DNA of 64,000 nucleotides from Pseudomonas protegens (GTDB lineage: Bacteria > Pseudomonadota > Gammaproteobacteria > Pseudomonadales > Pseudomonadaceae): contig NZ_CP060201.1 in the NCBI RefSeq assembly GCF_013407925.2, forward strand, positions 5,317,001-5,381,000, written 5' to 3'. Position numbers and translations under genes: made by a program. How positions within the stretch are numbered: position 1 is the stretch's first letter; every line of letters begins with the position of its first letter. Of this stretch, positions 39,311-48,060 are shown piece after piece. The notes beneath the pieces were generated by a model. That model was not told the DNA's origin and made no database searches. It saw only the letters and a program-made list of their open reading frames with translations.

Positions 39311-39401
39311 GAGCTGGCTTGCCAGCGAAGAGGCCCGCAAGCCATGCGCCAACCTGACGGACGCCTTCGCCGGCAAGCCGGTTGTAAGGTCGCTGGAATG
39401 G
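39311..39401 (+). repeat. 91-bp REP-derived repeat, copy A
   Basis: REP doublet beginning GAGCTGGCTTGCC. It matches 41011-41101 base for base in length and orientation with 76 of 91 identities by my count. Together they flank the DUF3077 leader, its gene and the hydrolase. Confidence 0.8.
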
Positions 39402-39450
39402 CGTTTAGTCGCTTTCTTTTGTAAGGCAAATCCGAGAAACTGCGGGCCGC

Positions 39451-39479
39451 TTGAATGCGCCTGGTGGGCGGGCTAGGGT
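39451..39479 (+). promoter_or_regulatory. Candidate sigma-70 promoter of the structured leader
   Basis: TTGAAT (39451-39456) - 17 bp - TAGGGT (39474-39479). The -10 is weak, but the expected start (about 39486) falls at the first hairpin of the leader. Confidence 0.4.
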
Positions 39480-39483
39480 TCCG

Positions 39484-39717
39484 GAGCCATCGCCCAATCG
39501 ATGGCTCGGATGTGCAAGTCCGACTGTTACCAGACGCATAAGCGCTCAGTCATGCCTGAGCGATTTCATGTTCGCCGTGTTATGGCGGCCGTGCGCGGGA
39601 GATCTTCGGATCTGCCGGGGTTCTGGTAACTCGGTCTTGCACACCCGCGTATGGCTGCCACCTTATTCGTGTGCAAGCGAACGGTGTCGGCTCCTTGTCA
39701 TTACCAGGAGTTTGACC
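39484..39717 (+). promoter_or_regulatory. Candidate structured 5' leader RNA of the DUF3077-type gene
   Basis: Seen directly: hairpin 39484-39492/39499-39507 (9 bp); hairpin 39543-39549/39556-39562 (7 bp); a UUCG-capped hairpin 39600-39604/39609-39613; a 17-pair stem 39583-39599/39644-39660 with 14 Watson-Crick and 3 G-U pairs; a long-range duplex 39511-39534 with 39622-39643 (8+4+9 bp). The same middle strand can instead pair downstream: 39636-39643 with TGTGCAAG at 39670-39677, and CTGGTAA 39623-39629 with TTACCAG 39701-39707, which overlaps the AGGAG ribosome site (39706-39710). CTCCT at 39691-39695 can also cover AGGAG. The G-U pairs argue for selection at the RNA level. Its ligand or trigger is unknown. 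Confidence 0.6.
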
Positions 39718-40074
39718 ATGAAAAAGCTCGTCCCCGATCCCCCCACTTCCTACCGCGATCCCGCCCTTAAAGCTGCCAACGCCACCCTGCGCGTGGCCCT
39801 GGCCCAGCAACCGCTGGACACCGCGCTGTTCCAGCTCACGACCCAAGCCAAACCCGTTTCCCCCGACTCGCTGTTCAGCGTGCGCGAAGGCGTCAGCGCC
39901 GAAGAGGCCTTGGTGCACGTGGCGTTGTTGCTCAAATGCGCCGAAGAGGTCTGCGATGAAATCACCCAGCAGGGCAGCGGCCTGGAGCGCGGGCTGATCT
40001 GGTCCATGGTGCATTCGGTGGAGATGGCCCGCACGGTGGTGGAGGCCTTGCTCGACGGCCAGCGCGGGCCTTGA
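39718..40074 (+). CDS. DUF3077-type small protein
   Basis: 118-aa cytoplasmic protein. It opens MKKLVPDPPTS and ends with the helical pair ...EEALVHVALLLKCAEEVCDE and LERGLIWSMVHSVEMARTVVEALL, the pattern I recall for DUF3077 proteins of pseudomonads, whose function is unknown. A longer linker than usual (about residues 12-60) separates the two parts. AGGAG 7 nt before the ATG lies within the structured leader described above, so its translation is probably regulated. Confidence 0.7.
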   Translation: MKKLVPDPPTSYRDPALKAANATLRVALAQQPLDTALFQLTTQAKPVSPDSLFSVREGVSAEEALVHVALLLKCAEEVCDEITQQGSGLERGLIWSMVHSVEMARTVVEALLDGQRGP

Positions 40075-40183
40075 ATCCGGGCATCTCCTGATACGTTTTT
40101 GTCGCCCCGGTCCGATTGACTGAGCCTGGTTCACGGCACAGTCTGTCGGACCTTTTTCGTCATTTCCCTACAGGAGCTAGCCG

Positions 40184-40996
40184 ATGCCCTTTGCGACCAT
40201 CGATGGACAACCGTTGCACTACCTTGACCAGGGCCAGGGGCCGGTGGTGTTCCTGGCCGGCAGTTATTTATGGGACACCAGCATGTGGGCGCCGCAGATC
40301 GAGGCGTTGTCGGCGCAGTACCGGGTGATTGCCGTGGACCTGTGGGGCCATGGCCTGTCCGGCCCGCTGCCTGAAGGTACGGCGTCGCTGGACGATGTGG
40401 CGCGGCAGATGCTGGCCTTGCTCGACCATTTGCACATCGAGCGGGTGACGTTGGTGGGCTTGTCGGTGGGCGGCATGTGGGGCGCGCGGCTGGCCCTGGC
40501 GGCGCCGCAGCGCATCGACGGTCTGGTGCTGATGGACACTTACCTGGGCGCCGAGCCTGAGCCGACCCGGCAGTATTACTTTTCCCTGTTCCAGCAGATC
40601 GAGGACAGCGGCCTGATCGCCGAGCCGCTGCTGGATATCGTGGTGCCGATCTTCTTCCGTCCGGGTATCGATCGGCAGTCGGCGCTGTTCCAGGATTTTC
40701 GCGCCAGCCTCGCGGCGCTGCCGACCGAGCGCCTGCGCCAGAGCGTGATTCCCATGGGGCGCATCACCTTCAGCCGGGCGGATGTGCTGGATCAGCTGCA
40801 GCGCCTGGATGGGCCGAACACCTTGTTGCTGTGTGGCGATCAGGACCAGCCGCGGCCACCTGCGGAAACCGTCGAGATGGCCGAGCGCATCGGCTGCCCT
40901 TATCAGCTGGTGCCCGAGGCCGGGCATATCTCCAGTCGTGAGAATCCCGAGTTCGTGACCCGGGCCTTGCTGGCGTTTTTACAGCGCCACGATTGA
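40184..40996 (+). CDS. Alpha/beta hydrolase
   Basis: 270 aa, cytoplasmic. Oxyanion region VVFLAGSYLWDTSMW, then VDLWGHGLS, nucleophile elbow GLSVGGMWG (Ser about 98), acid in LLLCGDQDQPRPP and catalytic His in VPEAGHISSRENP. Resembles the 3-oxoadipate enol-lactonase/esterase-like branch, but the substrate cannot be named. AGGAG lies upstream. Its promoter region (40075-40183) shows no hairpin. Confidence 0.85.
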   Translation: MPFATIDGQPLHYLDQGQGPVVFLAGSYLWDTSMWAPQIEALSAQYRVIAVDLWGHGLSGPLPEGTASLDDVARQMLALLDHLHIERVTLVGLSVGGMWGARLALAAPQRIDGLVLMDTYLGAEPEPTRQYYFSLFQQIEDSGLIAEPLLDIVVPIFFRPGIDRQSALFQDFRASLAALPTERLRQSVIPMGRITFSRADVLDQLQRLDGPNTLLLCGDQDQPRPPAETVEMAERIGCPYQLVPEAGHISSRENPEFVTRALLAFLQRHD

Positions 40997-41010
40997 AGCC
41001 TGATTCTTCC

Positions 41011-41101
41011 GAGCTGGCTTGCCGGCCAAAAGGCCCGCAAGCCATGCGCCAAGCTGACGGAGGCCGTCGCCAGCGAACACTCTGAAAGGTCGCTGGAGTG
41101 G
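41011..41101 (+). repeat. 91-bp REP-derived repeat, copy B
   Basis: Direct-oriented homologue of copy A at 39311-39401. The differences cluster in the second half (GCCAGCGAACAC versus GCCGGCAAGCCG), which destroys one REP palindrome. Lies between the hydrolase stop and the helicase 3' end. Confidence 0.8.
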
Positions 41102-41112
41102 AGTGACGGTGT

Positions 41113-44100
41113 TCAGCTTGAAATCTGTTCTTCCAGAGGATTCAGTTGCGCCAGAAATGCAGCCGCGCCCATTCTTTTCAAGGGGTATTTGCCACGGCTC
41201 ACGGCTTCGAAATACCGCAGCGACCCCCAGAGTTTAAAGTCCCCCACCAGATAGACCCGACGTTTGGCCCGGGTGAGTGCAACATTCAGCAGATTGGGTT
41301 TGGATGCAGCCCACTGCGCAGCTCCTGCATGATCAAGGTCGGCCCCCAGCAGCATGAAGACGGTGTCTTGTTCTTTACCCTGGAAGGTATGCACGGTGCC
41401 GATGGAGGATTTCAACCATTGCTTCAATTCCCCCGAGGGCAATTTCGGACGATGGTTGGGGCTGGCCCAAGCAGCTGCGCGTATGGCTTTTTGCAGGGCC
41501 AGGCGCACCGCCTTGAACGGTGAAATCACGTACAGCTGCGGCAGTTCTCCGTCGCGCAAGTAGAGTTGCCCGAGAAGGTCGACCATGAACTCGATCTGCT
41601 TAGGCACGACTTGTTTGTGTTCGACATGGCCAGGGATGTCGACCCAGCAACTGGAGCTGTAGACCGGGGCGCCCTGTTCGGCATGGGCACTGGGCAGACC
41701 AAAGACCATCTTGTTGCCGTAGGCGATTTGATTCGACAGGCTGAACATGGGTTCGATGCAGCGTCTGTGGACCCTCAACGGGCTGCCGATCCACAGTTCT
41801 TCGTCGGTATCGTTCCTGAAAACGCTTCCATAGCGATTGTTCTGGTCCGCCAGGCTCTGCACTGACACGCGATTGGGGGCGAAGGCTTGGTTGGCGGTGT
41901 GTACTGACAGCTGGCCGAGTGCCTTGACCAGGCGTTGCGGCAGGGTGAAGACCGGTTCGATTTGCAGAGGGTCGCCCACGATCATGGCTCGTTTAGCCCG
42001 CCACAATGCGCCGACGGCTGCCTGAGGCACGGCTTGTCCCGCTTCGTCGATGTACAGCCAGCCCAGCGAGCCGGCGCCCATCCCGCGGAACTGGTTGGCA
42101 AAGGAGGCAAAAGTACTTGAAACCACCGGTATCACCATGAACAGACTTTGCCAGAGCAGCTGTGTGAGTCGTTCATCCTCGGGCGTCTTGTTGCTCAGCA
42201 ATAGGCTGATGGCGGTGAGGTTGGCGCTAAAGCCCTTGCCGTTCGAGCCCGAGGGGGCAACCTCGGCAAGCCAGGCTTCATGCAGGGTCAAGGCCGCGGC
42301 GAATAATGTCGAACGCAAGTGATTGAGTGCGGCATCGTGCCAAAGCCCGTTTATCTGGAAGTCGCGGTCTTCCAGTTCACTCAGATGACCTGGCAAGTTC
42401 GGACGCCCCAGGCGGACGGCGAAATCATCCAGGGATTGGCACTTGCCCTGCCACTGTGTTCTACGCGTGTCCAATTCGCTCTCACAGAACAGCAATGAGG
42501 TTTGCGCCTCTTCAAGTTTCGGGATCAGGCTGTTGTCGAGCAGGCTTTTCGCGCTGTTGATCTCTGCGTGCGCCTGACGCTGCAACCGGGCATTTTCCTG
42601 TTGTTCATCTCGATGCGTCCTAGCCGCTGGCGTGTTGAACAAGCGCTTCCACCATGCCGGGCGACCGCGATCTATCAGGCGTTCCAGTTCCTGAAGGCTG
42701 GCCAGATGTTGCTTGGACGCCTGGAGTTTCTGCTGGTGTTGGTCCAGCGCCTGCTGGGCGGATGCCTTGAGCTGTTCGGCCTGATGGAAGGCCTGTTGTT
42801 GAAGGCCCAGGAAGCTGTGCTCGTCGGTAGCCGACATCTCACTCAGCAGGCTGGCGTAACGGGCCCGTTCCTCCAGCGCTTTGCTGACAGCCTCATCGGC
42901 TTTTTTGAATGCCGCGCGGGCCTCCTTGAAGCTGGGCCCTTTGTATTCATCCACCCATTGACGAATCGTCAGTGGTTTATGGGGGACGGTGGAATCCACC
43001 GGGTTGAAGAACATGCGCTCCTGCAAGGCTTTTCGGTTGCCACTGTTGCCCAGTGCGGCGCAGATCAGTCCCCAGGGTTTGTCCTCATCGGACAGTTCGC
43101 TGATGCTGCCATCACTGCTCTGTGCGGCAACTTTATGGGCAACCGGTTGCAGGTACTGAACGTTGCTCCAGCCTTTTCCCAGCGACTTGCGTTTGGGCAA
43201 GTCTCGGGAAATGTTTTCTACGGCGGCATTGTTAGAGGAGGCCACCACCATTTCATAGCCGGTCAACTCGGGTTTGAGCGCGCGAAGGGTGTAGGTATTT
43301 GCCATGCCCTTGAAGGTGACCTGAGGCTTTTTTCCACCAACGAATGCATCCGCTGCGTCGCTGTATCCCGCCAGGACCCGGGCCCGACGCACAATGTTCT
43401 CTGCGAACATGTCACGCAATAAAGTCGTTTTACCGGTCCCCGGCGGGCCGTTGACGGTGAACACACCGCTGTCTTGCAACGTGCCAAGTGCGCTGTTGAT
43501 CGCGAACTGTTGCATCAGGCTCATGGCATGGCCCGGTTCATCCGGCCAGTGCCCAGGGTTGATGCATTGCGGTTGCAAGGCCTGATAGAGGGCCTTGCGT
43601 CCATTCTCGGTATACAGGTCAATTCGTTTGCTTGGATCGGCTTCAGCCAGGTACTGCAACAGAGCCGGGGGCTGTTCTCCACGCTGCAAGCTGGCGATCG
43701 CACGCTCGATATCTTTTATGAAAAAGCTGTTGAGTATGTCGATCTCGGTGTCGGCTTCTTCTTCGTCCTCGACTTTCGCGACCTGTGCCGCTGAAGGTTG
43801 GGTGAGCGGCTTTTCGACCTTGGGCTGAGTCAGCACCTGAAGCAGCGCAAGAGGGGCGCGGCCGTCCTGGTCCGGGGTAAAACGGGCCCAGTTGCACAGC
43901 AGTTGATGCAGATACATGACCTCGTCGGCCGTCAAGGCCGGGTCATCATTTTGTTGGCGCTGTCCATGGAAGTTGTGCAGCAGTTTTGCCAACTGCTCCT
44001 TGGCTTCCTCGAAGGCTTGGTGGCCCAGGGCATCAAGCCCCTTGGTGATTGTTTGCCCCAACGCCCAAGGCGCGGTGGACAGTGAGAGGGCATCGAGTTG

Positions 44101-44466
44101 AGGAACCGCTTGAGCATTGAGCTTGATCTTGGCGAAGCAGGTCAGCCCTTCAAGCTCCACCCGTTCCTGTTCTTCGTAGAACGTGTTTTCGTCGATTGCG
44201 CAGGCGGCCAGGTGCGGTTCGCAAAGGGTGGCAATGACGGAGGCGTCAAAAACCCCGATATAGAGATTGAAACCTGTGATTTTTAGGTCATCGGGTATGG
44301 AAAAAGTGCGCCAATGACTGTGCTGGAGATCTTCCCGCGAGAGCCATCGGGTCTCCCATTTTTTAAAGTCCTCGACATATTTCTCAAGGGCATAGGGTAA
44401 AAAGAATTCCACCTTATGCCAGTAGTCGAGAATCTCTAGAAGTCTGGCTTGTCCTTGAGCTGTCAA
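41113..44466 (-). CDS. Large Upf1-like SF1 DNA/RNA helicase
   Basis: 1117 aa. SF1B layout: N-terminal unknown region (1-330), Walker A GPPGTGKTTLL (340-350), a motif region with ASSNNAAVENI, a long Gln/Leu-rich coiled-coil insert (about 530-690), Walker B YIDEAGQA (about 803-810), VGDPLQIEP, and C-terminal SSIGTVHTFQGKEQD and NVALTRAKRR (motif VI, about 1059). Such COG1112-type proteins act in RNA surveillance or, in bacteria, often in defence islands. Start taken as TTG 44466 (AGGGA 9 nt upstream); no ATG gives the same N-terminus. GC is visibly lower than neighbours, suggesting transfer. No partner nuclease or methylase is adjacent. Confidence 0.85.
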   Translation of the reverse strand: MTAQGQARLLEILDYWHKVEFFLPYALEKYVEDFKKWETRWLSREDLQHSHWRTFSIPDDLKITGFNLYIGVFDASVIATLCEPHLAACAIDENTFYEEQERVELEGLTCFAKIKLNAQAVPQLDALSLSTAPWALGQTITKGLDALGHQAFEEAKEQLAKLLHNFHGQRQQNDDPALTADEVMYLHQLLCNWARFTPDQDGRAPLALLQVLTQPKVEKPLTQPSAAQVAKVEDEEEADTEIDILNSFFIKDIERAIASLQRGEQPPALLQYLAEADPSKRIDLYTENGRKALYQALQPQCINPGHWPDEPGHAMSLMQQFAINSALGTLQDSGVFTVNGPPGTGKTTLLRDMFAENIVRRARVLAGYSDAADAFVGGKKPQVTFKGMANTYTLRALKPELTGYEMVVASSNNAAVENISRDLPKRKSLGKGWSNVQYLQPVAHKVAAQSSDGSISELSDEDKPWGLICAALGNSGNRKALQERMFFNPVDSTVPHKPLTIRQWVDEYKGPSFKEARAAFKKADEAVSKALEERARYASLLSEMSATDEHSFLGLQQQAFHQAEQLKASAQQALDQHQQKLQASKQHLASLQELERLIDRGRPAWWKRLFNTPAARTHRDEQQENARLQRQAHAEINSAKSLLDNSLIPKLEEAQTSLLFCESELDTRRTQWQGKCQSLDDFAVRLGRPNLPGHLSELEDRDFQINGLWHDAALNHLRSTLFAAALTLHEAWLAEVAPSGSNGKGFSANLTAISLLLSNKTPEDERLTQLLWQSLFMVIPVVSSTFASFANQFRGMGAGSLGWLYIDEAGQAVPQAAVGALWRAKRAMIVGDPLQIEPVFTLPQRLVKALGQLSVHTANQAFAPNRVSVQSLADQNNRYGSVFRNDTDEELWIGSPLRVHRRCIEPMFSLSNQIAYGNKMVFGLPSAHAEQGAPVYSSSCWVDIPGHVEHKQVVPKQIEFMVDLLGQLYLRDGELPQLYVISPFKAVRLALQKAIRAAAWASPNHRPKLPSGELKQWLKSSIGTVHTFQGKEQDTVFMLLGADLDHAGAAQWAASKPNLLNVALTRAKRRVYLVGDFKLWGSLRYFEAVSRGKYPLKRMGAAAFLAQLNPLEEQISS

Positions 44467-44560
44467 AGCGTCACATCCCTGTCAGTGTAAAAAAGACCGT
44501 AGTGTAACGCTGTCGATAAGGCTAAAGGCCATTACTGGTTCAGGGATGGGTGCATCTCGC

Positions 44561-45328
44561 TTATTTCGGACCGAGAATCTGCGTCAGCTTGCCCGGCGCC
44601 GGGGCGCCTTGCTGTTGTTGCAACTCGCCCTTGTCGTCGAGGTAGAAGATCGCCGGGGTCGCCGACAGCTCCAGTTCTTCCATCAGTTTCATGTTGGCGT
44701 CGAGCTTGGCTTGCACGGCTTTCGGGATGCTATCCAGGGCCTTGAGGTTGCTGCCCTTGCCGGCCTTTTCATGTTCTTCCAGGGCCTGTTGCGGGTCCTT
44801 GGCGGCCAGCAGGGCGGCGGATTTGCCCGGGCTGTCTTCGCGGATGATGCCCACCATGATGTGCCGCAGTTGCACCTTGCCGGCGTTCACCCAGGGCCGC
44901 GCCTGTTGCCAGAACATGTTGCAGTAGGGGCAGTTGGGGTCGCTGAACAGGTAGACGATGCGTGGCGCATCGGCCTTGCCGTCGGCGATCCAGTTGCTCT
45001 TGTCCAGGTTGTTCCAGACTTCCTTGGCCATCGGTGCGTAGACCAGTTTCTGCAGCGGCTCGACGCTGAGGTCCTTGCCGTCGGCGTCGTACAGGTTGCC
45101 CAGCAGTACGTGCTTGCCGTCCGGGGTCAGGTACAGGGCCATGCCTCGGTTCTGGTACTGCGCGGCGTAGCCCTTGAGGCCATCCGGAGCATCGAAGCTG
45201 CCGAGGATCTTGGCGCCTTTTTCTTCGATCTTGCGGATCGGTGCGGGCAATTCTTCGGCCTGCAGCAGCGGCGCGTTGAGCAGGGCTGCGCCCAAGGACA
45301 GGCTCAGCAGGTGGCGGATGAAGGGCAT
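44561..45328 (-). CDS. dsbG: Periplasmic disulfide isomerase DsbG
   Basis: 255 aa with signal peptide (LLSLSLGAALLNAPLLQA). N-terminal dimerisation domain, then a thioredoxin fold with active-site CPYC (Cys133/Cys136, in FSDPNCPYCNMF) and cis-Pro loop LSATPAIF. Repairs or protects periplasmic cysteines. Its start overlaps the TlpA-like gene by 25 bp; it is the last gene of the three-gene Dsb operon, as in P. aeruginosa PA2476-PA2478. Confidence 0.92.
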   Translation of the reverse strand: MPFIRHLLSLSLGAALLNAPLLQAEELPAPIRKIEEKGAKILGSFDAPDGLKGYAAQYQNRGMALYLTPDGKHVLLGNLYDADGKDLSVEPLQKLVYAPMAKEVWNNLDKSNWIADGKADAPRIVYLFSDPNCPYCNMFWQQARPWVNAGKVQLRHIMVGIIREDSPGKSAALLAAKDPQQALEEHEKAGKGSNLKALDSIPKAVQAKLDANMKLMEELELSATPAIFYLDDKGELQQQQGAPAPGKLTQILGPK

Positions 45329-46167
45329 GGCAGTTTCCTTGCAGGGGCGACCGGGGTCGGATGGGCGTCGTCGAAGTTTTCCAGGGCGCGGGCCAGGCTG
45401 GCTTCCGAGAGTTCACCCAGGTGACTGCTCAGCAGACGGCCGTCGGCGCTGTAGAACAGTGTAGTGGGCAGGGCCATGGAGCCCACGGCCTGGCCCAGGC
45501 GGCCGCCGCTGTCGAACAGCACGTTGTCCAGGTTCAGTTCCTGGGTGGCGAGGAAGGTGGCCACGCTTTGCATGCTTTCGCCCTGGTTGACGAACAGGAA
45601 GGTCAGGTCCGGACGTTGCTGCTGGGCGCGTTCCAGGACCGGCATTTCTCGCCGGCACGGCGGGCACCAGGTGGCCCACAGGTTGATCACCAGGGGGCCG
45701 CCCTGGTAGTCGGTGAGCTGCACGGTGTCGCCGGTGGCATTGCGCAGGGGCATCTCCGGCAGGCGGGTGCCCTGGTCGTAGAGTGTCAGGGACAGGCTGG
45801 CCAGCAGCCAGAAGGCCAGGCCGCTGGCGATACCGGCGCCCAGCGGGCGGCGCAGCGGCGGGCGTTTCCAGCCCCAGGCCAGGGCCGCCAGGAGCATGAT
45901 GATGACCCCCGGCCAGGCCAGGAAACCGCCGTCACGCAGGTCGATGATCAGCCACAGGTTGTGCTGGTAGTGCTTCCAGTAAGCGATGACGAAGCAGATC
46001 CGCGCCGCGAGCATGCCCAGCAGGAACAGCATGAACAGCACCGATTCCGGGTTGTCGCCGCCGCGCTTGGCCACCCGCCAGCCCACCAGGGTGGCCAGGG
46101 CCAGGGCACTGATCAGCAGCAGGTGGTTGAGGGCGATGGCGAAGGTGCCGATGGTAAAGGTCAGCAT
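45304..46167 (-). CDS. TlpA/DsbE-like membrane thiol-disulfide oxidoreductase
   Basis: 287 aa. N-terminal half has four hydrophobic spans (about 8-30, 45-65, 82-100, 110-130) resembling the prolipoprotein-diacylglyceryl-transferase-like module; C-terminal thioredoxin domain carries WCPPC (Cys168/Cys171) and SMALPTTLFYS cis-Pro loop. Likely takes electrons from the DsbD-like protein and passes them to DsbG or other periplasmic thiols. ATG shares one base with the upstream stop (TGATG). Confidence 0.85.
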   Translation of the reverse strand: MLTFTIGTFAIALNHLLLISALALATLVGWRVAKRGGDNPESVLFMLFLLGMLAARICFVIAYWKHYQHNLWLIIDLRDGGFLAWPGVIIMLLAALAWGWKRPPLRRPLGAGIASGLAFWLLASLSLTLYDQGTRLPEMPLRNATGDTVQLTDYQGGPLVINLWATWCPPCRREMPVLERAQQQRPDLTFLFVNQGESMQSVATFLATQELNLDNVLFDSGGRLGQAVGSMALPTTLFYSADGRLLSSHLGELSEASLARALENFDDAHPTPVAPARKLPCPSSATC

Positions 46168-47906
46168 CAACGGGCTTCCCGGGTCTGGGTCCAGCGTTGC
46201 AGGAAGGTACTGGCATCCACTTCGCCGGTGATGCGCTGGCTGCGACGCTCGCTGCCATCCGGGCCGATCCACAGGAAGCTGGGTGGGCCGGGCACTTTGT
46301 AGCGGCTGAGCAGTTCGCGGCCGTCGGCGTTGTCATGGGTGACGTCCAGGCGCAGCAGGCGCACGTCTTTCAGGGCGTCCTGGACCTGGGGCTGGCTGAA
46401 CACGGTTTTTTCCATGATCTTGCAGGACACGCACCAGTCGGCGTAGTAGTCCAGCAGCACCCACTGGCCCTGGGCCTGGGCGCTGTCCAGGGCCTGTTGC
46501 AGCTCGGCGGGCGACTTGACGGTGGTGAAGGCATCGTGGGCCGTGGCGCTGCTGGCCACGCTGCCACCGCTGTAGACCTTCAGCGGTCGCCACAGGTCAT
46601 CGCTGCCACCGGCGGCGCCCACCAGCAGCACGCTGCCCCACAGGCCGAACAGCACGGCGGCGGCGCCGAACAGGTGCAGCAGGCGCCCGGCGATGGCCCG
46701 GTGCTGCCAGGCGCAGTAGGCCAGTATCAGGGCCAGGGCGCCCCACAGACCGATCCACAGGCTGCTGCTGAGCACCGGGCGCAACATATAGATGGCGGTG
46801 CCCAGGAACAGGAAACCGAACACGCCCTTGAGCAGGTTCATCCAGGGGCCGGGCTTGGGCAGGAAGCGGTTACCCACGGTCACCAGCAACAGCAGCGGCA
46901 GGCCGATGCCCAGGCCCAGGGCGAACAGCGCCAGGCCACCGAGCACGGCGTTGCCGGTCTGGGCGATGTACAGCAGGCCGCCGGCCAGGGGCGCGGTCAT
47001 GCACGGGCCCACCAGCAGCGCCGACAGCGCGCCGAGCACGCCGCAGCCGATCAGGCTGCCGCCCTGGCGCTGGCGGCTGGCGCCTTCCAGGCGGTCGCGC
47101 AGGAACACCGGCATCTGCAATTCGAAGAAGCCGAACATCGGCAGCGCCAGCAGCACGAACAGCGCGGCGAAGCTGCCCAGCACCCAGGGCTGTTGCAGCC
47201 AGGCCTGCAGGTTGCTGCCCAGCAGGGCGGCGATCACCCCCATGCCGGCATACACCAGGGCCATGCACAGCACGTAGCTTGAGGCCAGGGCCAGGCCCCG
47301 GCGCGGGCTGGCGCCGCTGCCCACCACCATGCCGGCGAGGATCGGCAGCATCGGCAACGAGCAGGGGGCGAAGGCCAGCAGCAGGCCGAAACCGAAGAAC
47401 GCCAGCAGGCTCAGGCCCCAGGATTTCTGCTGCAGGTCATTGGCCAGGCGTTGGTCCTGGGCGGCGCTGTTGGCCGCTCCCGCAGTGACGCTCGGCGCGC
47501 CGCCGAGGTCGACTTCCAGGGTTTGCGGCGGGTAGCACAGGCCGGCGTCGGCGCAGCCCTGCCAGCCCAGCTTGACCTTGCCGCTGGCGGCGGGCGGCAG
47601 CTTCACTTCCAGGCCCTGGCGATACACCGTCTGCTCGCCGAAGAATTCGTCGCTGTGGTGTTCGCCGTCCGGTAGCGCCGGCTGATGCTCCTGGGCCAGG
47701 CCCTCGAACTTCAGGCGTTTCTGGTACAGGTAGTAGCCGTCGGCAATCTGCCAGAACAGCTGGGTTTCCCCGGAAGGCAGGCGCTCGGAGGTGAAGGTGA
47801 AGGCCTTGTCCACCGGCAGGAAGTCGGGCTTGACCTCGAACGGATTGTTGCCGGCTTCTGCCAGGGTGGTGAACAGCATAAATAGCAAGATGAGCAATCG
47901 ACGCAT
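46167..47906 (-). CDS. dsbD: Thiol:disulfide interchange protein DsbD
   Basis: 579 aa from ATG 47906. Signal peptide, N-terminal periplasmic domain with GCADAGLCYPP (paired Cys), eight-span central domain with FAPCSLPMLPIL and GPCMTAPLAGG (transmembrane Cys), and C-terminal thioredoxin domain with ADWCVSC (Cys492/Cys495). Transfers electrons from cytosolic thioredoxin to the periplasm to keep DsbG reduced. First gene of the operon; a TTG at 47912 is an alternative start. One of possibly two DsbD copies in such genomes. Confidence 0.93.
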   Translation of the reverse strand: MRRLLILLFMLFTTLAEAGNNPFEVKPDFLPVDKAFTFTSERLPSGETQLFWQIADGYYLYQKRLKFEGLAQEHQPALPDGEHHSDEFFGEQTVYRQGLEVKLPPAASGKVKLGWQGCADAGLCYPPQTLEVDLGGAPSVTAGAANSAAQDQRLANDLQQKSWGLSLLAFFGFGLLLAFAPCSLPMLPILAGMVVGSGASPRRGLALASSYVLCMALVYAGMGVIAALLGSNLQAWLQQPWVLGSFAALFVLLALPMFGFFELQMPVFLRDRLEGASRQRQGGSLIGCGVLGALSALLVGPCMTAPLAGGLLYIAQTGNAVLGGLALFALGLGIGLPLLLLVTVGNRFLPKPGPWMNLLKGVFGFLFLGTAIYMLRPVLSSSLWIGLWGALALILAYCAWQHRAIAGRLLHLFGAAAVLFGLWGSVLLVGAAGGSDDLWRPLKVYSGGSVASSATAHDAFTTVKSPAELQQALDSAQAQGQWVLLDYYADWCVSCKIMEKTVFSQPQVQDALKDVRLLRLDVTHDNADGRELLSRYKVPGPPSFLWIGPDGSERRSQRITGEVDASTFLQRWTQTREAR

Positions 47907-47952
47907 GGTCAAGCCTTAAACCGGTGCAAGTGGGAAGCACAATGGCGGGTCC

Positions 47953-47974
47953 TGATTAACCGATGATTAACCAT
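47953..47974. promoter_or_regulatory. Tandem 11-bp direct repeat, putative DsbR binding site
   Basis: TGATTAACCGA followed at once by TGATTAACCAT: head-to-tail 11-bp repeats, the spacing bound by OmpR/PhoB-type dimers. It lies between dsbD and the divergent regulator gene, so the regulator probably acts here on one or both. Confidence 0.65.
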
Positions 47975-48060
47975 ACTTGGGTTGTTGCACGGCGGTGGCG
48001 GGCATAATGTCCGCTTAATCCGCCGCCTGCCTAATCAACGCCTTTGTTACAGGACCGACC

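Noticed and set aside
39718..44466. A multi-gene defence island including the hydrolase, DUF3077 gene and helicase.
   Set aside because: Gene orientations differ, repeats separate them, and the hydrolase looks like an ordinary metabolic enzyme; only the helicase is a reasonable defence candidate.
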